Shown in pieces: positions 19,901-28,841 of a DNA stretch of 64,000 nt (positions are counted from its first letter, which is position 1; every line of letters begins with the position of its first letter). The stretch is from Chlorogloeopsis sp. ULAP01 (lineage in GTDB: Bacteria; Cyanobacteriota; Cyanobacteriia; Cyanobacteriales; Nostocaceae). Where the stretch lies: positions 1 to 64,000 of the forward strand of contig NZ_JAUDRH010000010.1 of assembly GCF_030381805.1 (NCBI RefSeq), in the 5' to 3' direction. Made by a program: the position numbers and the translations under genes. The notes under the pieces were generated by a model. It was not told the DNA's origin, did not search any database, and saw nothing but the letters and a program-made list of their open reading frames with translations.

Positions 19901-22533
19901 CATGTTACGGTATCCTATTAAACGGTATTCTTGATGATATCCAAGCAGCAGACAAATTTGCCAAGTTAGCTTTAAAATTAGTTACAAAATTTAATATCAA
20001 AGATATAAAGTCTAGAACTTTTTATGTTGTTAGTGCCTTTATTGTGCATGGAAATTCGCATATTAAAGAAACTTTGCCGATTATGTTAGAAAGCTATCAA
20101 ATAGCGCTAGAAACTGGAAACTTAGAATTTGTTGGCTATTGTGTTAAAGATATCTGTCAACATTTATATTTTATTGGTAATGAATTATCAAAATTAGAAG
20201 AAGAAATAAAAGAATATTGTCATCTCTTAGAAAGTCATAAACAAGCAACAACATCACATTATTGTAAAATTTGCTGGCAAGCTGTTATTAATTTATTAGG
20301 TAACACCCAAAAACCTTGTATCTTAACTGGTGAGATATACAAAGCTGAAGAATATCTTCCTTTGTTGATTCAAGCTAATGATATTAATGGACTTCACTAT
20401 TTTTATTTACACCAACTTATTCTTTGCTATTTTTTTGGTGACTTAGTTCAAGCTAAGGAAAACTCTATTAAAGCAAAACAATACCTAGCCGGTGGAACAG
20501 GTTTTATCACTGTACCTATTTTTCATTTTTATGATTCTCTAATAGCTTTGGCGTTATCTTCAGAAGCGCAAGCTGAAAGGGAAATTTTATTAAATAAAGT
20601 CATAGAAAACCAAGCAAAGTTACAAAAGTGGGCAAATCATGCCCCTATGAATTATCTACATAAATATTATTTAGTAGAAGCTGAAAGGTATAGAGTTGTA
20701 GGTCAATACTTAGAAGCTATAAACTGTTACGATCGCGCAATTGAGCTTGCGAAAGAAAATGGGTACATCAATGAAGAAGCTCTTGCTAACGAACTTGCGG
20801 CGATGTTCTATTTAGAACATGGTAAACAGAAAATAGCTCAAGTCTATTTAATTGATGCTTACTACGGATATGTTCGTTGGGGAGCAAAAGCCAAGGTAGA
20901 TGATTTAGCAAAACGTTATTCCCACTTACTTGCTTATATTCTCCAACGTGAAACACTCAACTTTTACCCCAATGATAAAAGCAGTTTTCACGATACTACA
21001 TCTATGTCAACCTTGAACAATCACCAAACTGTCATTGGTTCTCACACAAGTATTTCTAACTCTTTAGATTTGGCATCTGTGATTAAAGCGTCTCAAGCAC
21101 TCTCAGGAGAAATTGAGCTAGAACAGTTACTTTCTACCTTGATGGAAGTACTGATGGAGAATGCGGGAGCATCTAAATCCGCTCTAGTTTTGAGTAAAGG
21201 CGAAAATTTGGACTTAATAGTTACCGCCATTAGTTCCACTTCTTTTGGTATTCAATTTCCATCTACTAGCCTGGAATTCAGTCATGATGTTCCTATTACT
21301 TTGATTAACTATGTTAAACGTACTAGGGAAATATTTGTCAAAGATGATGCCAAAATTGAACAGTTTCTGAGTGGCGATCACTATATTAACGAGCAACAAC
21401 CCAAGAGCCTTTTGTGTATTCCAATTAGCAATCAAGGTAAATTTATTGGTATTCTTTATTTAGAAAACAATCTTGCAACTGGAGCTTTTACACGCGATCG
21501 CATAGAACTGTTGAAAGTGATTACCACCCAAGCTGCAATATCTTTAGAGAATGCTATCCTTTACAAAGATTTGACGGAAACTAAAGAACGCTTGGAAGAA
21601 TACAGTCACACGCTAGAGGAAAAAGTTGAGGAGAGAACGCAGGAACTCAACGAAAAAAATCGAAGTTTGCAGCAACTAATTCTGGATTTGCAAAGTACCC
21701 AAACTCAACTGATTCAAAGTGAAAAAATGTCTAGTTTAGGGCAAATGATTGCAGGAATTGCTCATGAAATTAATAACCCGATAAACTTTATTCATGGTAA
21801 TATCGCTCATGCTAGAGATTATGTGCAAGATTTGCTAGATTTAATTGCTGTTTATCAACAGGAATATCCCAATCACTCTGCTATAGTTGTACAAAAAGGA
21901 GAGGAAATTGACCTAAATTTTCTATTAGAAGACTTGCCTAAGCTTTTGGATTCAATGAAGATTGGAACGTCGCGCATCCGCAATATTGTTTTGGGCTTAC
22001 GCAATTTCTCACGCCTAGATGAAGCTGATATGAAACCTGTAGATATTCATGAGGGTATAGATAACACTCTCATGATTCTGCAACACAGACTCAAAGCAAA
22101 GAGCGATCGCCCTGAAATTCAAGTGATTAAAGAATATAAACAAATGCCCGAAGTTACCTGTTATGCTGGACAGTTAAATCAGGTGTTTATGAATATTCTA
22201 AGTAATGCCATTGATACTCTAGAAGAAAAAACAAAGAACAGTCAAGATTTAAATTTCAATTCTCAAAATTTGAATTTAACTATTTGGATATGTACTGAGT
22301 TGATTAATAATAATAGAGTGAATATTCGGATTGCTGATAACGGTCTTGGTATGCCAGAAGTAATAAAAAATAAAATTTTTGATCCATTTTTTACTACTAA
22401 AGCTGTTGGTAGAGGAACTGGATTAGGTTTATCAATTAGCTATCAAATTATAGTAGATAAACACAAAGGTCAGTTAAAATGTAATTCTATTCCAGAAAAA
22501 GGAACTGAGTTCATTATTGAAATTCCAACTTAG
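16912..22533 (+). CDS. HstK-type Ser/Thr kinase - ATPase - GAF - histidine kinase
   Basis: A 1873-residue multidomain sensor of the type known in Anabaena as HstK. The Ser/Thr kinase domain is at about 13-280: Lys43, catalytic loop HKDIKPAN 137-144, IDFS 157-160 in place of the usual DFG, and ISPEQTGRMNRGIDYRADFYSLG. An AAA-type ATPase follows at about 310-600 (P-loop GDPGVGKT 339-346, Walker B FLDD 467-470). A long helical TPR-like region runs to about 1380, then a GAF domain at about 1385-1545, a coiled coil and the histidine kinase core. The H-box IAHEINNPINF places the phosphorylated His at 1618, with LSNAIDTL, DNGLGMP and GRGTGLGLS in the ATPase. The protein is soluble. No receiver domain is fused. 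The DFG change may lower Ser/Thr kinase activity. Confidence 0.93.
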   Translation: MTVLLDTIKPFPGYRIVEQIYLGSKTIVYRGIREQDHKTVIIKMMRNEYPSFDEIAQFRNQYSITKNLNLSGIVKTYSLENYRNGYAIVMEDFGGISLKHWIEKNIETSPINLQLFLDISIQIASILDGLHRYRVIHKDIKPANILIHPSTKEVRIIDFSIASVLPRELQSLTSPNVLEGTLAYISPEQTGRMNRGIDYRADFYSLGVTFFELLAEQLPFTATDQMELVYCHIAKEPPRISCINPKIPSILSDIISKLMAKNAEERYQSALGLKYDLEACKQQWQQTQKIDSFELATRDISDRFIIPEKLYGRHREVETLLAAFERVTRGTTEIILVAGDPGVGKTAVVNEIHKPIVRQRSYFIRGKFDQFQRDIPFSAWIETFRDLIRQLLSESDAQIQQWQEQILLALGDQAQVITNVIPQLEQIIGKQPEVAELSVSAAENRFNLLFQRFIQVFSSQGHPLVIFLDDLQWADAASLKFLQLLVSSNSYRTTPTFERRDSAVLHKDLERYNPEFIDATQGSLLLIGAYRDNEVSKTHPLYLTLNESEKDGATINTITLKNLNQSDLNRLVADTLHCTEMLAVPLTQMTFIKTKGNPFFATQFLKYLHSDGLIKFYFDLGCWQYNLTQIKTLSLTDDVVEFMALQIEKLPKPTQEILKLAACIGNQFDLKSLSIVYEKNITDTASDLWIALHEGLILPQTENYKLFAENGDRLLTSDDVETSTPLPKYKFVHDRVQQAAYTLIAEAKKQTVHLKIGRLLLNTIPQVEQEKNIFSLVNQFNIAVDLIVEQAECNQLANMNLIAGQRALASTAYTAALKYLTTGIKLLEDNKWHNQYKLTLALYETAAEAASLAGSLEQMEEFIQEVLAQAKTLLEKVKVYEVKIQAYTSQNKLSAAIAIARQALNLFGVSFPDKPNESDIQQVLSETYTLVAKKTIDELANLPLMTAVEELAIMRLIASMIPSSYIADPLLFPLIILFQVNLSVKHGNAPLSAFCYACYGILLNGILDDIQAADKFAKLALKLVTKFNIKDIKSRTFYVVSAFIVHGNSHIKETLPIMLESYQIALETGNLEFVGYCVKDICQHLYFIGNELSKLEEEIKEYCHLLESHKQATTSHYCKICWQAVINLLGNTQKPCILTGEIYKAEEYLPLLIQANDINGLHYFYLHQLILCYFFGDLVQAKENSIKAKQYLAGGTGFITVPIFHFYDSLIALALSSEAQAEREILLNKVIENQAKLQKWANHAPMNYLHKYYLVEAERYRVVGQYLEAINCYDRAIELAKENGYINEEALANELAAMFYLEHGKQKIAQVYLIDAYYGYVRWGAKAKVDDLAKRYSHLLAYILQRETLNFYPNDKSSFHDTTSMSTLNNHQTVIGSHTSISNSLDLASVIKASQALSGEIELEQLLSTLMEVLMENAGASKSALVLSKGENLDLIVTAISSTSFGIQFPSTSLEFSHDVPITLINYVKRTREIFVKDDAKIEQFLSGDHYINEQQPKSLLCIPISNQGKFIGILYLENNLATGAFTRDRIELLKVITTQAAISLENAILYKDLTETKERLEEYSHTLEEKVEERTQELNEKNRSLQQLILDLQSTQTQLIQSEKMSSLGQMIAGIAHEINNPINFIHGNIAHARDYVQDLLDLIAVYQQEYPNHSAIVVQKGEEIDLNFLLEDLPKLLDSMKIGTSRIRNIVLGLRNFSRLDEADMKPVDIHEGIDNTLMILQHRLKAKSDRPEIQVIKEYKQMPEVTCYAGQLNQVFMNILSNAIDTLEEKTKNSQDLNFNSQNLNLTIWICTELINNNRVNIRIADNGLGMPEVIKNKIFDPFFTTKAVGRGTGLGLSISYQIIVDKHKGQLKCNSIPEKGTEFIIEIPT

Positions 22534-22669
22534 GTCAAAATTTTAGCAGCACGTCTAAGGTCAATTATTGGTAAATACAATTACTATAATCTTTAAAAAA
22601 CAAGATTTTAGCAATTTTATCAACCCAATTATTTTAACCTCGACGTGGTATTGGTAATTTAACTCAAGT

Positions 22670-23485
22670 CTAATTGATATCGCTGATTAAAACCTTACTT
22701 TCACTACTCGACTCTAAGATTTCTGTTGCCAGATTAATTTGTTCATCTTTTAGATATAGAGATTTATTCCCTGTGTTCAAGCAAAAATCTTTTGCTAAAT
22801 TAAATTCTTGAGCTTGAATTAAAAGGAAATCAACGAAATCTTTGAATAAATCAAATGATTTGTCAACTAATTTAAAAGCATACTCGCGACTTTCTTCAGA
22901 TAACTGAATATTATTAATCATATCTAAATTATCTGAAGAATACATACTATGATCGGAATCAATTAAAAAATGATGATTACCAAAGTATTTGAATTTTTTA
23001 CCAGTCACTAGTTTTAATTCTTCAGTAACTTGTGTAGTTGTTGAGAGAAATATATCTGCTATTGCTTCTATCGCTTCTATTACCACCAACTTATCGATAG
23101 GAGTAGCTTTGTAAGTATACCGATAAATCTCATATATTGTCTGCCGTGATGCTTGGATTTCACTGCTCCATAAAAATCTTAAGGCATCAGTAAGATTTAA
23201 GAATATATCAAATCCTAGCTTTTGTAAGTCTTCTAAAAACCATATCCAATGACTATCATCTTCATAAGTATGTTGATTGATAAGAGCTTGTATCGGATCA
23301 TTAGTTGGTTCTTCACGCCAAACATATCTATTCAATTCTGCAAAACCCATAACAAAAGGTGAAAAGCAGGGAGCAAATGCTAGCCTTTGTCTGGGTTCTA
23401 TGCTGGTATCTTGTAAAAATTGAAAAAATGCTAATTTAGCAAACTCTTGCTTTTTGCTTTCAATTAGTTCCAATACTTCTCTCAT
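22670..23485 (-). CDS. Uncharacterised helical protein, possible heme-oxygenase-like fold
   Basis: 271 residues, mainly helical, no signal peptide or TM helix. A start at ATG 23485 is supported by AGAGGAA eight bases upstream. Residue pattern suggestive of a di-metal helical bundle: YEDDSHWIWFLEDLQKLG (Glu and His three apart), a helix with VVIEAIEAIADIF, and HHFLIDSDHSMYSSDN (His and Asp/His cluster). Together these recall heme-oxygenase-like diiron proteins (TenA/UndA type). This is inference from motif spacing only; I do not recognise a named family. It is convergent with the HstK kinase gene, with 136 bp between the stops. Confidence 0.75.
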   Translation of the reverse strand: MREVLELIESKKQEFAKLAFFQFLQDTSIEPRQRLAFAPCFSPFVMGFAELNRYVWREEPTNDPIQALINQHTYEDDSHWIWFLEDLQKLGFDIFLNLTDALRFLWSSEIQASRQTIYEIYRYTYKATPIDKLVVIEAIEAIADIFLSTTTQVTEELKLVTGKKFKYFGNHHFLIDSDHSMYSSDNLDMINNIQLSEESREYAFKLVDKSFDLFKDFVDFLLIQAQEFNLAKDFCLNTGNKSLYLKDEQINLATEILESSSESKVLISDIN

Positions 23486-24598
23486 GGTTGCAATTCCTCT
23501 TGATGTTTGATTATTACGAAATAGGTCAAACTAGTCTTTTATTAAGACATAGAATGACTAACTCCAGTAGCTTGATACCCTTCTTGTACAATGAGGGTAA
23601 ATACTCGAAACTAGATTAAAACCATTAAATTCAAAAATTACATGGTTTCATTTTGAAGCTAGTGATAAAATCTAAATAAATAGACAAAACGGAAATTAAT
23701 ACTAATCCAAAACATCTCTAACCTGAGTATGAAAACTCTTAGACGGAACGAATTTGAATTTGTAATTTCCAAATGTTTCTGATTCCCAATCGAACAAACT
23801 TTCAGGAATTTCAGTGGGTGGACATATTTATTTAGTGTGATGTGAGAAAAGCTAAACAATCGCAAGAATTTTGCAATTGTTTCACAATACTCTTATCTGT
23901 TGCCTGCGCTAACGTACTGAGTGTCCACACAATTGCATAATTGTGATGATTTATGTGTACTAATTTATTGAATTAAGAGGTTACTTCAGCGTCCTATTTA
24001 TCCTTTATTTCAGCCAAATGAAGACTGCTATAACCTTTGTCAACAAATAATACAAATCCCTACATTTTTGTGAAGAGATATAAACCTCTATACATTGAGA
24101 GTATATTTTTATTTTTTCTTAAGATTCAATAGTGTTTATATGGATTTATGTATTTTTTCTAGTATTGCTAAAAACAAAGTAATAATAGTTATAAGTATTA
24201 ATACTTATATAAATCTACTTGTATTACGATTTAGCTACTAAAGTGTGAAAATTGATGATTATTAATACAAGTAACATAATAGTTGCTATACGTAAAATTA
24301 CTAACTAATTAATCAAGTATATTTACTGTATTATTATGATATATTGACATTTAACTTTGTCTTATAGTACACATTATTTTTCTTAGATGTTTTCACGTGA
24401 CCAGTCACAATTAACTTAATTTCCGCTTATCAAGACAGTCATGAGAGTAAGCCAGCATTTTGCTTTCTGCAATTATCTACGAATATTAGGTGCTTTTGTG
24501 AACAATTCCCAATTGTATGAAATACAACGACTAATAAAATATATATCTAAAGTGTGATTGACAAATTAACCACTTATACTAGACCAAGGTAAAGAGTG
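23486..24598. other. AT-rich spacer, no gene seen
   Basis: About 1.1 kb upstream of the previous gene. It is rich in poly-A/T runs with stops in all frames. The only longer open frame (23659-23865, minus) has no protein-like character. No RNA gene could be recognised. Confidence 0.55.
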
Positions 24599-24713
24599 AT
24601 ACTATTTCACGAAAAGGCTGATATGGATGTACCCCACCGCCTACGGCACCTCCCCTTAGCAAGGGGAGGTTGGGAGGGGTTGAATATGAATCACTCAAAA
24701 AGTGAAATGGTAT
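24599..24713. mobile_element. MITE-like element, copy 2 (115 bp)
   Basis: Same length and ends as 11392-11506, with about five substitutions: GATG for GATC near base 30, TTAGCAAGG for TTAATAAGG in the loop of the central hairpin, and two others. Flanking sequences of the two copies are unrelated beyond a terminal AT. Confidence 0.65.
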
Positions 24714-24828
24714 GAGAACACAAAGCCACTCAAATTTGTAAGTGGTCGTGCAAAATAAAAGGGAACTCTTAGTAGGGAATTTCTCATTAGCATACAGAGT
24801 ATGGTCATAAAAACTGGAGACAGAGCCT

Positions 24829-24868
24829 CAATCAATGTTTTCTCAGGCTCCAGCCTGTGAAAAAGAAA
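24829..24868. repeat. Hairpin repeat (AGAGCCT / AGGCTC)
   Basis: GGAGACAGAGCCT and AGGCTCCAGCC can pair over part of their length. Such AGAGCCT hairpins are dispersed repeats in related genomes. It is not followed by a T tract. Confidence 0.4.
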
Positions 24869-24920
24869 GTGTAATTAATGTGTGCAAGTACTTAATACTG
24901 TCTTAAAGTTACAAATATGC

Positions 24921-24949
24921 AAAAACGCCTGACTTTAACATCAGGCGTC
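24921..24949 (-). terminator. Terminator of ndhB
   Basis: On the minus strand the stem CGCCTGA / TCAGGCG (loop TGTTAAAG) is followed by TTTTT, about 40 bases after the ndhB stop codon. Confidence 0.8.
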
Positions 24950-24986
24950 TTGATTGCATAAGTTTGAGTTATATTTGTAAGTAAAC

Positions 24987-26549
24987 TTACAACCCCTCAG
25001 TAGGTTTGGCAGACATAGCACTTACCTGAGTACTATCAACTGCTTTGGCTTGCAACATTGAAGTATGAGTGATGGAATTATTAGCCAGGGTAAATATGGG
25101 ATTGGACAAAATTCCTGCAATGGAAGTGGCGATTAAGGTTGTTAACAAACCTACCTGCAAAGGTCTAAATCCAGGTAAATTCCAACGCACTTCAGGATAA
25201 TTCTTGACAGCATCAGACATCTCTTGGGGTTCTTTAACCACCATCATCTTAACTACACGAATATAGTAGTAGATGGAGACAACACTAGTAACAAGACCTA
25301 GTAATACTAAACCATAAAGGCCTGCTTGCCATCCAGCCCAGAACAGGTAAATCTTTCCAAAGAATCCAGCTAAGGGCGGTATTCCTCCCAAAGACAGTAG
25401 GGCAATACTTAAGCCCAAAGTCAAAAGAGGATCTTTCTGATATAAACCAGAGTATTCGGCAATTTGATCGGTTCCTGTTCGTAGCGAGAAGAGGATAATA
25501 CAAGTAAAACCGCACAGGTTCATAAACAGGTAGACCAACAGGTAAAATACCATACTGGCATATCCTGCTTGGCTATCAGCAATCAAACCAATCATCACAA
25601 ATCCAGCTTGGGCAATGGATGAATAAGCTAACATCCGTTTCATGCTGGTTTGGGCAAGAGCAACTACGTTACCCAAAATCATACTCAGTACGGCGAGGGC
25701 AGTGAAAACAAATTTCCACTCCTCGGCGACGAGAGGGAAAACGGTTGTCAGCAAGCGAATGGCAAGGGCAAACCCAGCTGCTTTAGAACCCACAGACAAA
25801 AAGGCAATCACTGGGGTAGGTGCGCCTTCGTAAACATCTGGCGTCCATTGGTGGAAGGGTGCAGCAGAGATTTTAAAGCCTACACCTGCAATCACAAATA
25901 CAAGAGCAATGACTACACCCAAAGATTGGGCTAGGTTGGCTGTAGCAATGCCGCTAGCGATCGCATTCAGTTCTGTTTGTCCGCCAGACAAACCGTACAG
26001 CAGGGAAACACCATACAAAAATACAGCTGTACTAGCAGCACCAACCAACAAGTATTTCAGCGCCGCTTCATTAGAACGAGGATCGCGCTTTGTATAACCT
26101 GTCAGTAAATAAGAGGAAATACTCAGAGTTTCTAGAGAGACGAAAATCATCACCAACTCACTAGCCCCTGATAAAAACATTCCTCCCAAGGTAGCAGTCA
26201 GCAAAATCGCTATGAATTCCGCTAAAGCGGTGCCACTTTGTTCAACATAGCGAATTGACATCAAAATCGTAACGGCGGCAGATAATGCCACAATACCGCG
26301 AAATACGATGCTGAGGTCATCACCATTAAAGGCACCAGCAAAAAACATGGGATTAGAATTATCCCATTGCAAATACAGGGCGAAAATTGCGGCGAACAAA
26401 CCTGCGATCGCTAGATATCCAATCCAGCGCGAGGAATTACGCCCCAATATCAAATCCACAATCAAAACCCCCAAGAAGGTGGCTACGACTATTCCCTCTG
26501 GCAATATCGTTCCAGCATTCAACTGGGATGCAACATTAGCAAAATCCAT
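24987..26549 (-). CDS. ndhB: NAD(P)H-quinone oxidoreductase subunit 2 (NdhB)
   Basis: A proton-pumping membrane subunit of the photosynthetic NDH-1 complex, used in respiration, cyclic electron flow and CO2 uptake. 520 residues, matching the family length, with about 14 hydrophobic helices. Typical stretches: SLETLSISSYLLTGYTKRDPRSNEAALKYLLVGA-type core, the conserved Lys/Glu positions, and YEGAPTPVIAFLSVGSKAAGFA. ATG at 26549. It stands alone with its own terminator, as usual in cyanobacteria, where ndhB is not in the ndh operons. Confidence 0.97.
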   Translation of the reverse strand: MDFANVASQLNAGTILPEGIVVATFLGVLIVDLILGRNSSRWIGYLAIAGLFAAIFALYLQWDNSNPMFFAGAFNGDDLSIVFRGIVALSAAVTILMSIRYVEQSGTALAEFIAILLTATLGGMFLSGASELVMIFVSLETLSISSYLLTGYTKRDPRSNEAALKYLLVGAASTAVFLYGVSLLYGLSGGQTELNAIASGIATANLAQSLGVVIALVFVIAGVGFKISAAPFHQWTPDVYEGAPTPVIAFLSVGSKAAGFALAIRLLTTVFPLVAEEWKFVFTALAVLSMILGNVVALAQTSMKRMLAYSSIAQAGFVMIGLIADSQAGYASMVFYLLVYLFMNLCGFTCIILFSLRTGTDQIAEYSGLYQKDPLLTLGLSIALLSLGGIPPLAGFFGKIYLFWAGWQAGLYGLVLLGLVTSVVSIYYYIRVVKMMVVKEPQEMSDAVKNYPEVRWNLPGFRPLQVGLLTTLIATSIAGILSNPIFTLANNSITHTSMLQAKAVDSTQVSAMSAKPTEGL

Positions 26550-26864
26550 GAGCTATATAGGTTTTGGCAATTAGACATAAAAGGGCCAACTGTGTTAATT
26601 CTATTGTGTTTTCTACTAAAGTTTCGTGGCGCTGTTTTTGTTACGGGATCGATACCATCAAATTAGTTTATGTTTCAGTTTAGCGATCGCTATACACGCT
26701 TGGTGGAGGATCTACACGAGCGATCGCTATGCTAAAGCCAATCCTATTTTACTTACAGCAGCTGATTACAAGCGTGAGCTACAGAATTTTTCTCTTTCCC
26801 ATGCAGAGCATAAGTAATCAGAAAATTTAGTCTAATTAAATATCAAAATAATCTCTAAAAATTA

Positions 26865-26896
26865 ATAAGCAGCTCAGTCGGTGCTGATCTGCTTAT
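26865..26896 (-). terminator. Terminator of the first RRM gene
   Basis: An eight-base stem ATAAGCAG / CTGCTTAT, extended by partial pairing inside, is followed on the minus strand by TAATTTTTAG. It lies about 125 bases past the RRM stop codon. Confidence 0.5.
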
Positions 26897-26905
26897 GTTC
26901 AAACA

Positions 26906-26940
26906 AGCAGTTTCAGTAAATAACTGAACTGCTATTTTTG
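26906..26940 (+). terminator. Plus-strand hairpin with T run
   Basis: AGCAGTTTCAGT pairs with ACTGAACTGCT around AAATA, followed by ATTTTTGT. No confident plus-strand gene precedes it. Confidence 0.4.
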
Positions 26941-27021
26941 TATTAAATCGTACTTGCGAAATGCTGTTTTTTACCTTTCGACAATAGCTTTTCAGCCTCA
27001 GTTTATGAAGATATTCAAGAC

Positions 27022-27336
27022 TTAATAGCGCCTAGAGTATCCACCACTGTTACTCTTACCCCAGCTATTACCGCCAGAGCGACTGCCTCTTTCCTCCCGT
27101 GGTCTTGCTTTGTTAACTTTCATGACGCGACCCATCCACTCAGCACCATCTAAAGCTTGAATGGCTGCATCTTCTGAGGCTTCTGATTCCATTTCCACAA
27201 AACCAAAACCTCGCACACGACCTGTTTCCCGATCGGTGGGAAGTTGAACTCGCTTCACGGTGCCATACTCAGAAAACACCTTGCTGAGGTCTTCTTGGGT
27301 GACGTTGTAGGATAGGTTGCCTACGTAAATCGACAT
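27022..27336 (-). CDS. RRM-type RNA-binding protein (cyanobacterial Rbp), Gly-rich tail
   Basis: 104 residues with one RRM at 1-82: RNP2 IYVGNLSY at 3-10 and RNP1 RGFGFVEM near 42-49. The tail is Gly/Ser/Arg-rich (SGGNSWGKSNSGGYSRRY). Cyanobacterial Rbp proteins bind RNA; glycine-rich members are often cold-induced and some guide mRNAs to the thylakoid. ATG at 27336 has GGAGAG upstream. A related gene lacking the long Gly tail is at 57214-57501. The long AT-rich 5' region could hold cold-response elements, but none was identified. Confidence 0.93.
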   Translation of the reverse strand: MSIYVGNLSYNVTQEDLSKVFSEYGTVKRVQLPTDRETGRVRGFGFVEMESEASEDAAIQALDGAEWMGRVMKVNKARPREERGSRSGGNSWGKSNSGGYSRRY

Positions 27337-28547
27337 TAATCTCTCCAGAAATCACTTATGCATATGCAGAGATGTTCATCCGGAGAGCCACTTGCAATGA
27401 TTGACAAAAACAAGAATACTACCGCCGAACTAAATTCTCCGATTTTATATTATCACAATTTCTATTTCAGCAAGGTTTGAAGTTTATAATAAACTCTATT
27501 TTAAATTAAAATGTATTGATTTTTACGACACTCAGTAATTTGTAGGATATGACAAAACTAAATAACTAATATTACGGGCTTTCTCTTCGTCACAAAAGGC
27601 AGAATCCATACTCTAAAATCCCAAGTTTTAAATTTAGAGAAGTTGCTAAACTTACAATATTTAAATACACCTAGAAAAATATATCTTAAGATGGATTATA
27701 AATAATAATATATTCGTTATATTAAACTGTTTTTAGAAAAATTTATACTTTGAGTTCATAAGTTAGCTTAATTTCCTATAACTTTGGGAATAGACAAATA
27801 CAGAAGAGAGAATTCTAAAAATAAAATCTTAAGTATACAATTCCTTAATTTACTATCTTCGTAGATTAAGCATAATAGCGTAGAGTGATAACATCCTAAT
27901 CTAGTCATTATGTAGCTTAAATCAACAATTTTACTTTTTTAGCTTTGAAAGTATTTATATTTTGGTGAGTGTTTATGACTATCAAATATTTAACTAATAT
28001 TGAAGTCAATATTTCATCAATAACGATAATTACAAATATTAACTATATCTATCTATTATAGAATTGTGATTTTTGATATTATTATTTCACGATGGAGGTT
28101 AAGTTGATCGTGGATAAGATTAGTATTTTTTCGGTCGTCAAATTGTCAAAGATTTTGTCTACAAGCAATATCTATCGAAAAACATGAAGTATATTGAGAT
28201 GAAATTTAAAAATCAGTTAATACCAAATTGGCACGCGGGAGTCTTGTTTCAAAATCTTGGACTAGCCTATTAATCAATGTTTTTAATCCAAAATCCACGC
28301 ATTGGTATAATGTAGTTACCTATGGGTATTTATTTGCTCAAGAACCACAAAAAATACTCTTTAATTTTTCTGAATGATTAACATATAAAGAAAGCTGAGA
28401 GTAAAAAATCAAGAATTAAAAAATTCTAACTTGGGAACAAATAAACAGTAATTATTTTGACAAAATGTAGGGAACACAATTAAAAGCTCAGTTAAAAAGG
28501 CGCTTAAGCAATAGGTGTAAAAAGTGGAAAAAACAATCATTACTGCC
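27337..28547. other. 1.2-kb AT-rich spacer
   Basis: No gene seen. Many short A/T runs. Near 28217-28315 the ends ATACCAAATTGGCACGCG and CACGCATTGGTAT are partly inverted, hinting at a ~100-bp palindromic element. There is no second copy in the window to confirm it. Confidence 0.45.
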
Positions 28548-28841
28548 TTAATCGGTAACATAGCGCCAACTTTCAGGTTCATATTCTCGCTGAATTCTCA
28601 CCATCCATGTACCCTGGGGAATAACAATGGACTTATGTTCCTCGTGAACAAGCAATGCCTCAGATGAAAGTACACTCAAATATAAGGTGCCATCTTGCTC
28701 GTATAACTCCGCTTGTCCGTCAATGATGCAATGTTTGTGTCCAGTAACTTCACCTTCTGCCAAAGTTAAATGTGGCAGTTTTTGTCCATCTATTTGCTGC
28801 ACAGGCAGTAGAATAACGTCACCTTGACGAATTGGTTGCAT
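28548..28841 (-). CDS. Conserved hypothetical protein (97 aa)
   Basis: A small, probably all-beta protein. It starts PIRQGDVILLPVQ, has GEVTGHKHCI in the middle and ends VHEEHKSIVIPQGTWMVRIQREYEPE. The RQGDV...GEVTGH.H...VHEEHK.I pattern is one I associate with a widespread uncharacterised bacterial family, but I cannot name a function. AGGAG eight bases before ATG 28841 supports the start. It is divergent from topA with a 500-bp gap and has no operon partner. Confidence 0.8.
   Translation of the reverse strand: MQPIRQGDVILLPVQQIDGQKLPHLTLAEGEVTGHKHCIIDGQAELYEQDGTLYLSVLSSEALLVHEEHKSIVIPQGTWMVRIQREYEPESWRYVTD

Larger units (their letters stand above)
26550..27021. other. Spacer between ndhB and RRM protein gene
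   Basis: It holds two adjacent hairpins. The first, 26865-26896 (ATAAGCAG / CTGCTTAT), can end minus-strand transcripts because ATTTTTAGAG follows on that strand. The second, 26906-26940 (AGCAGTTTCAGT / ACTGAACTGCT then ATTTTTG), can end plus-strand transcripts. A 63-codon frame at 26626-26817 (plus, GTG start) lies between but is not convincing. Confidence 0.5.

Noticed and set aside
26626..26817. 63-codon plus-strand frame upstream of ndhB
   Set aside because: GTG start without ribosome site, two GCGATCGC sites within, no family pattern. The hairpin downstream is the only hint in its favour.
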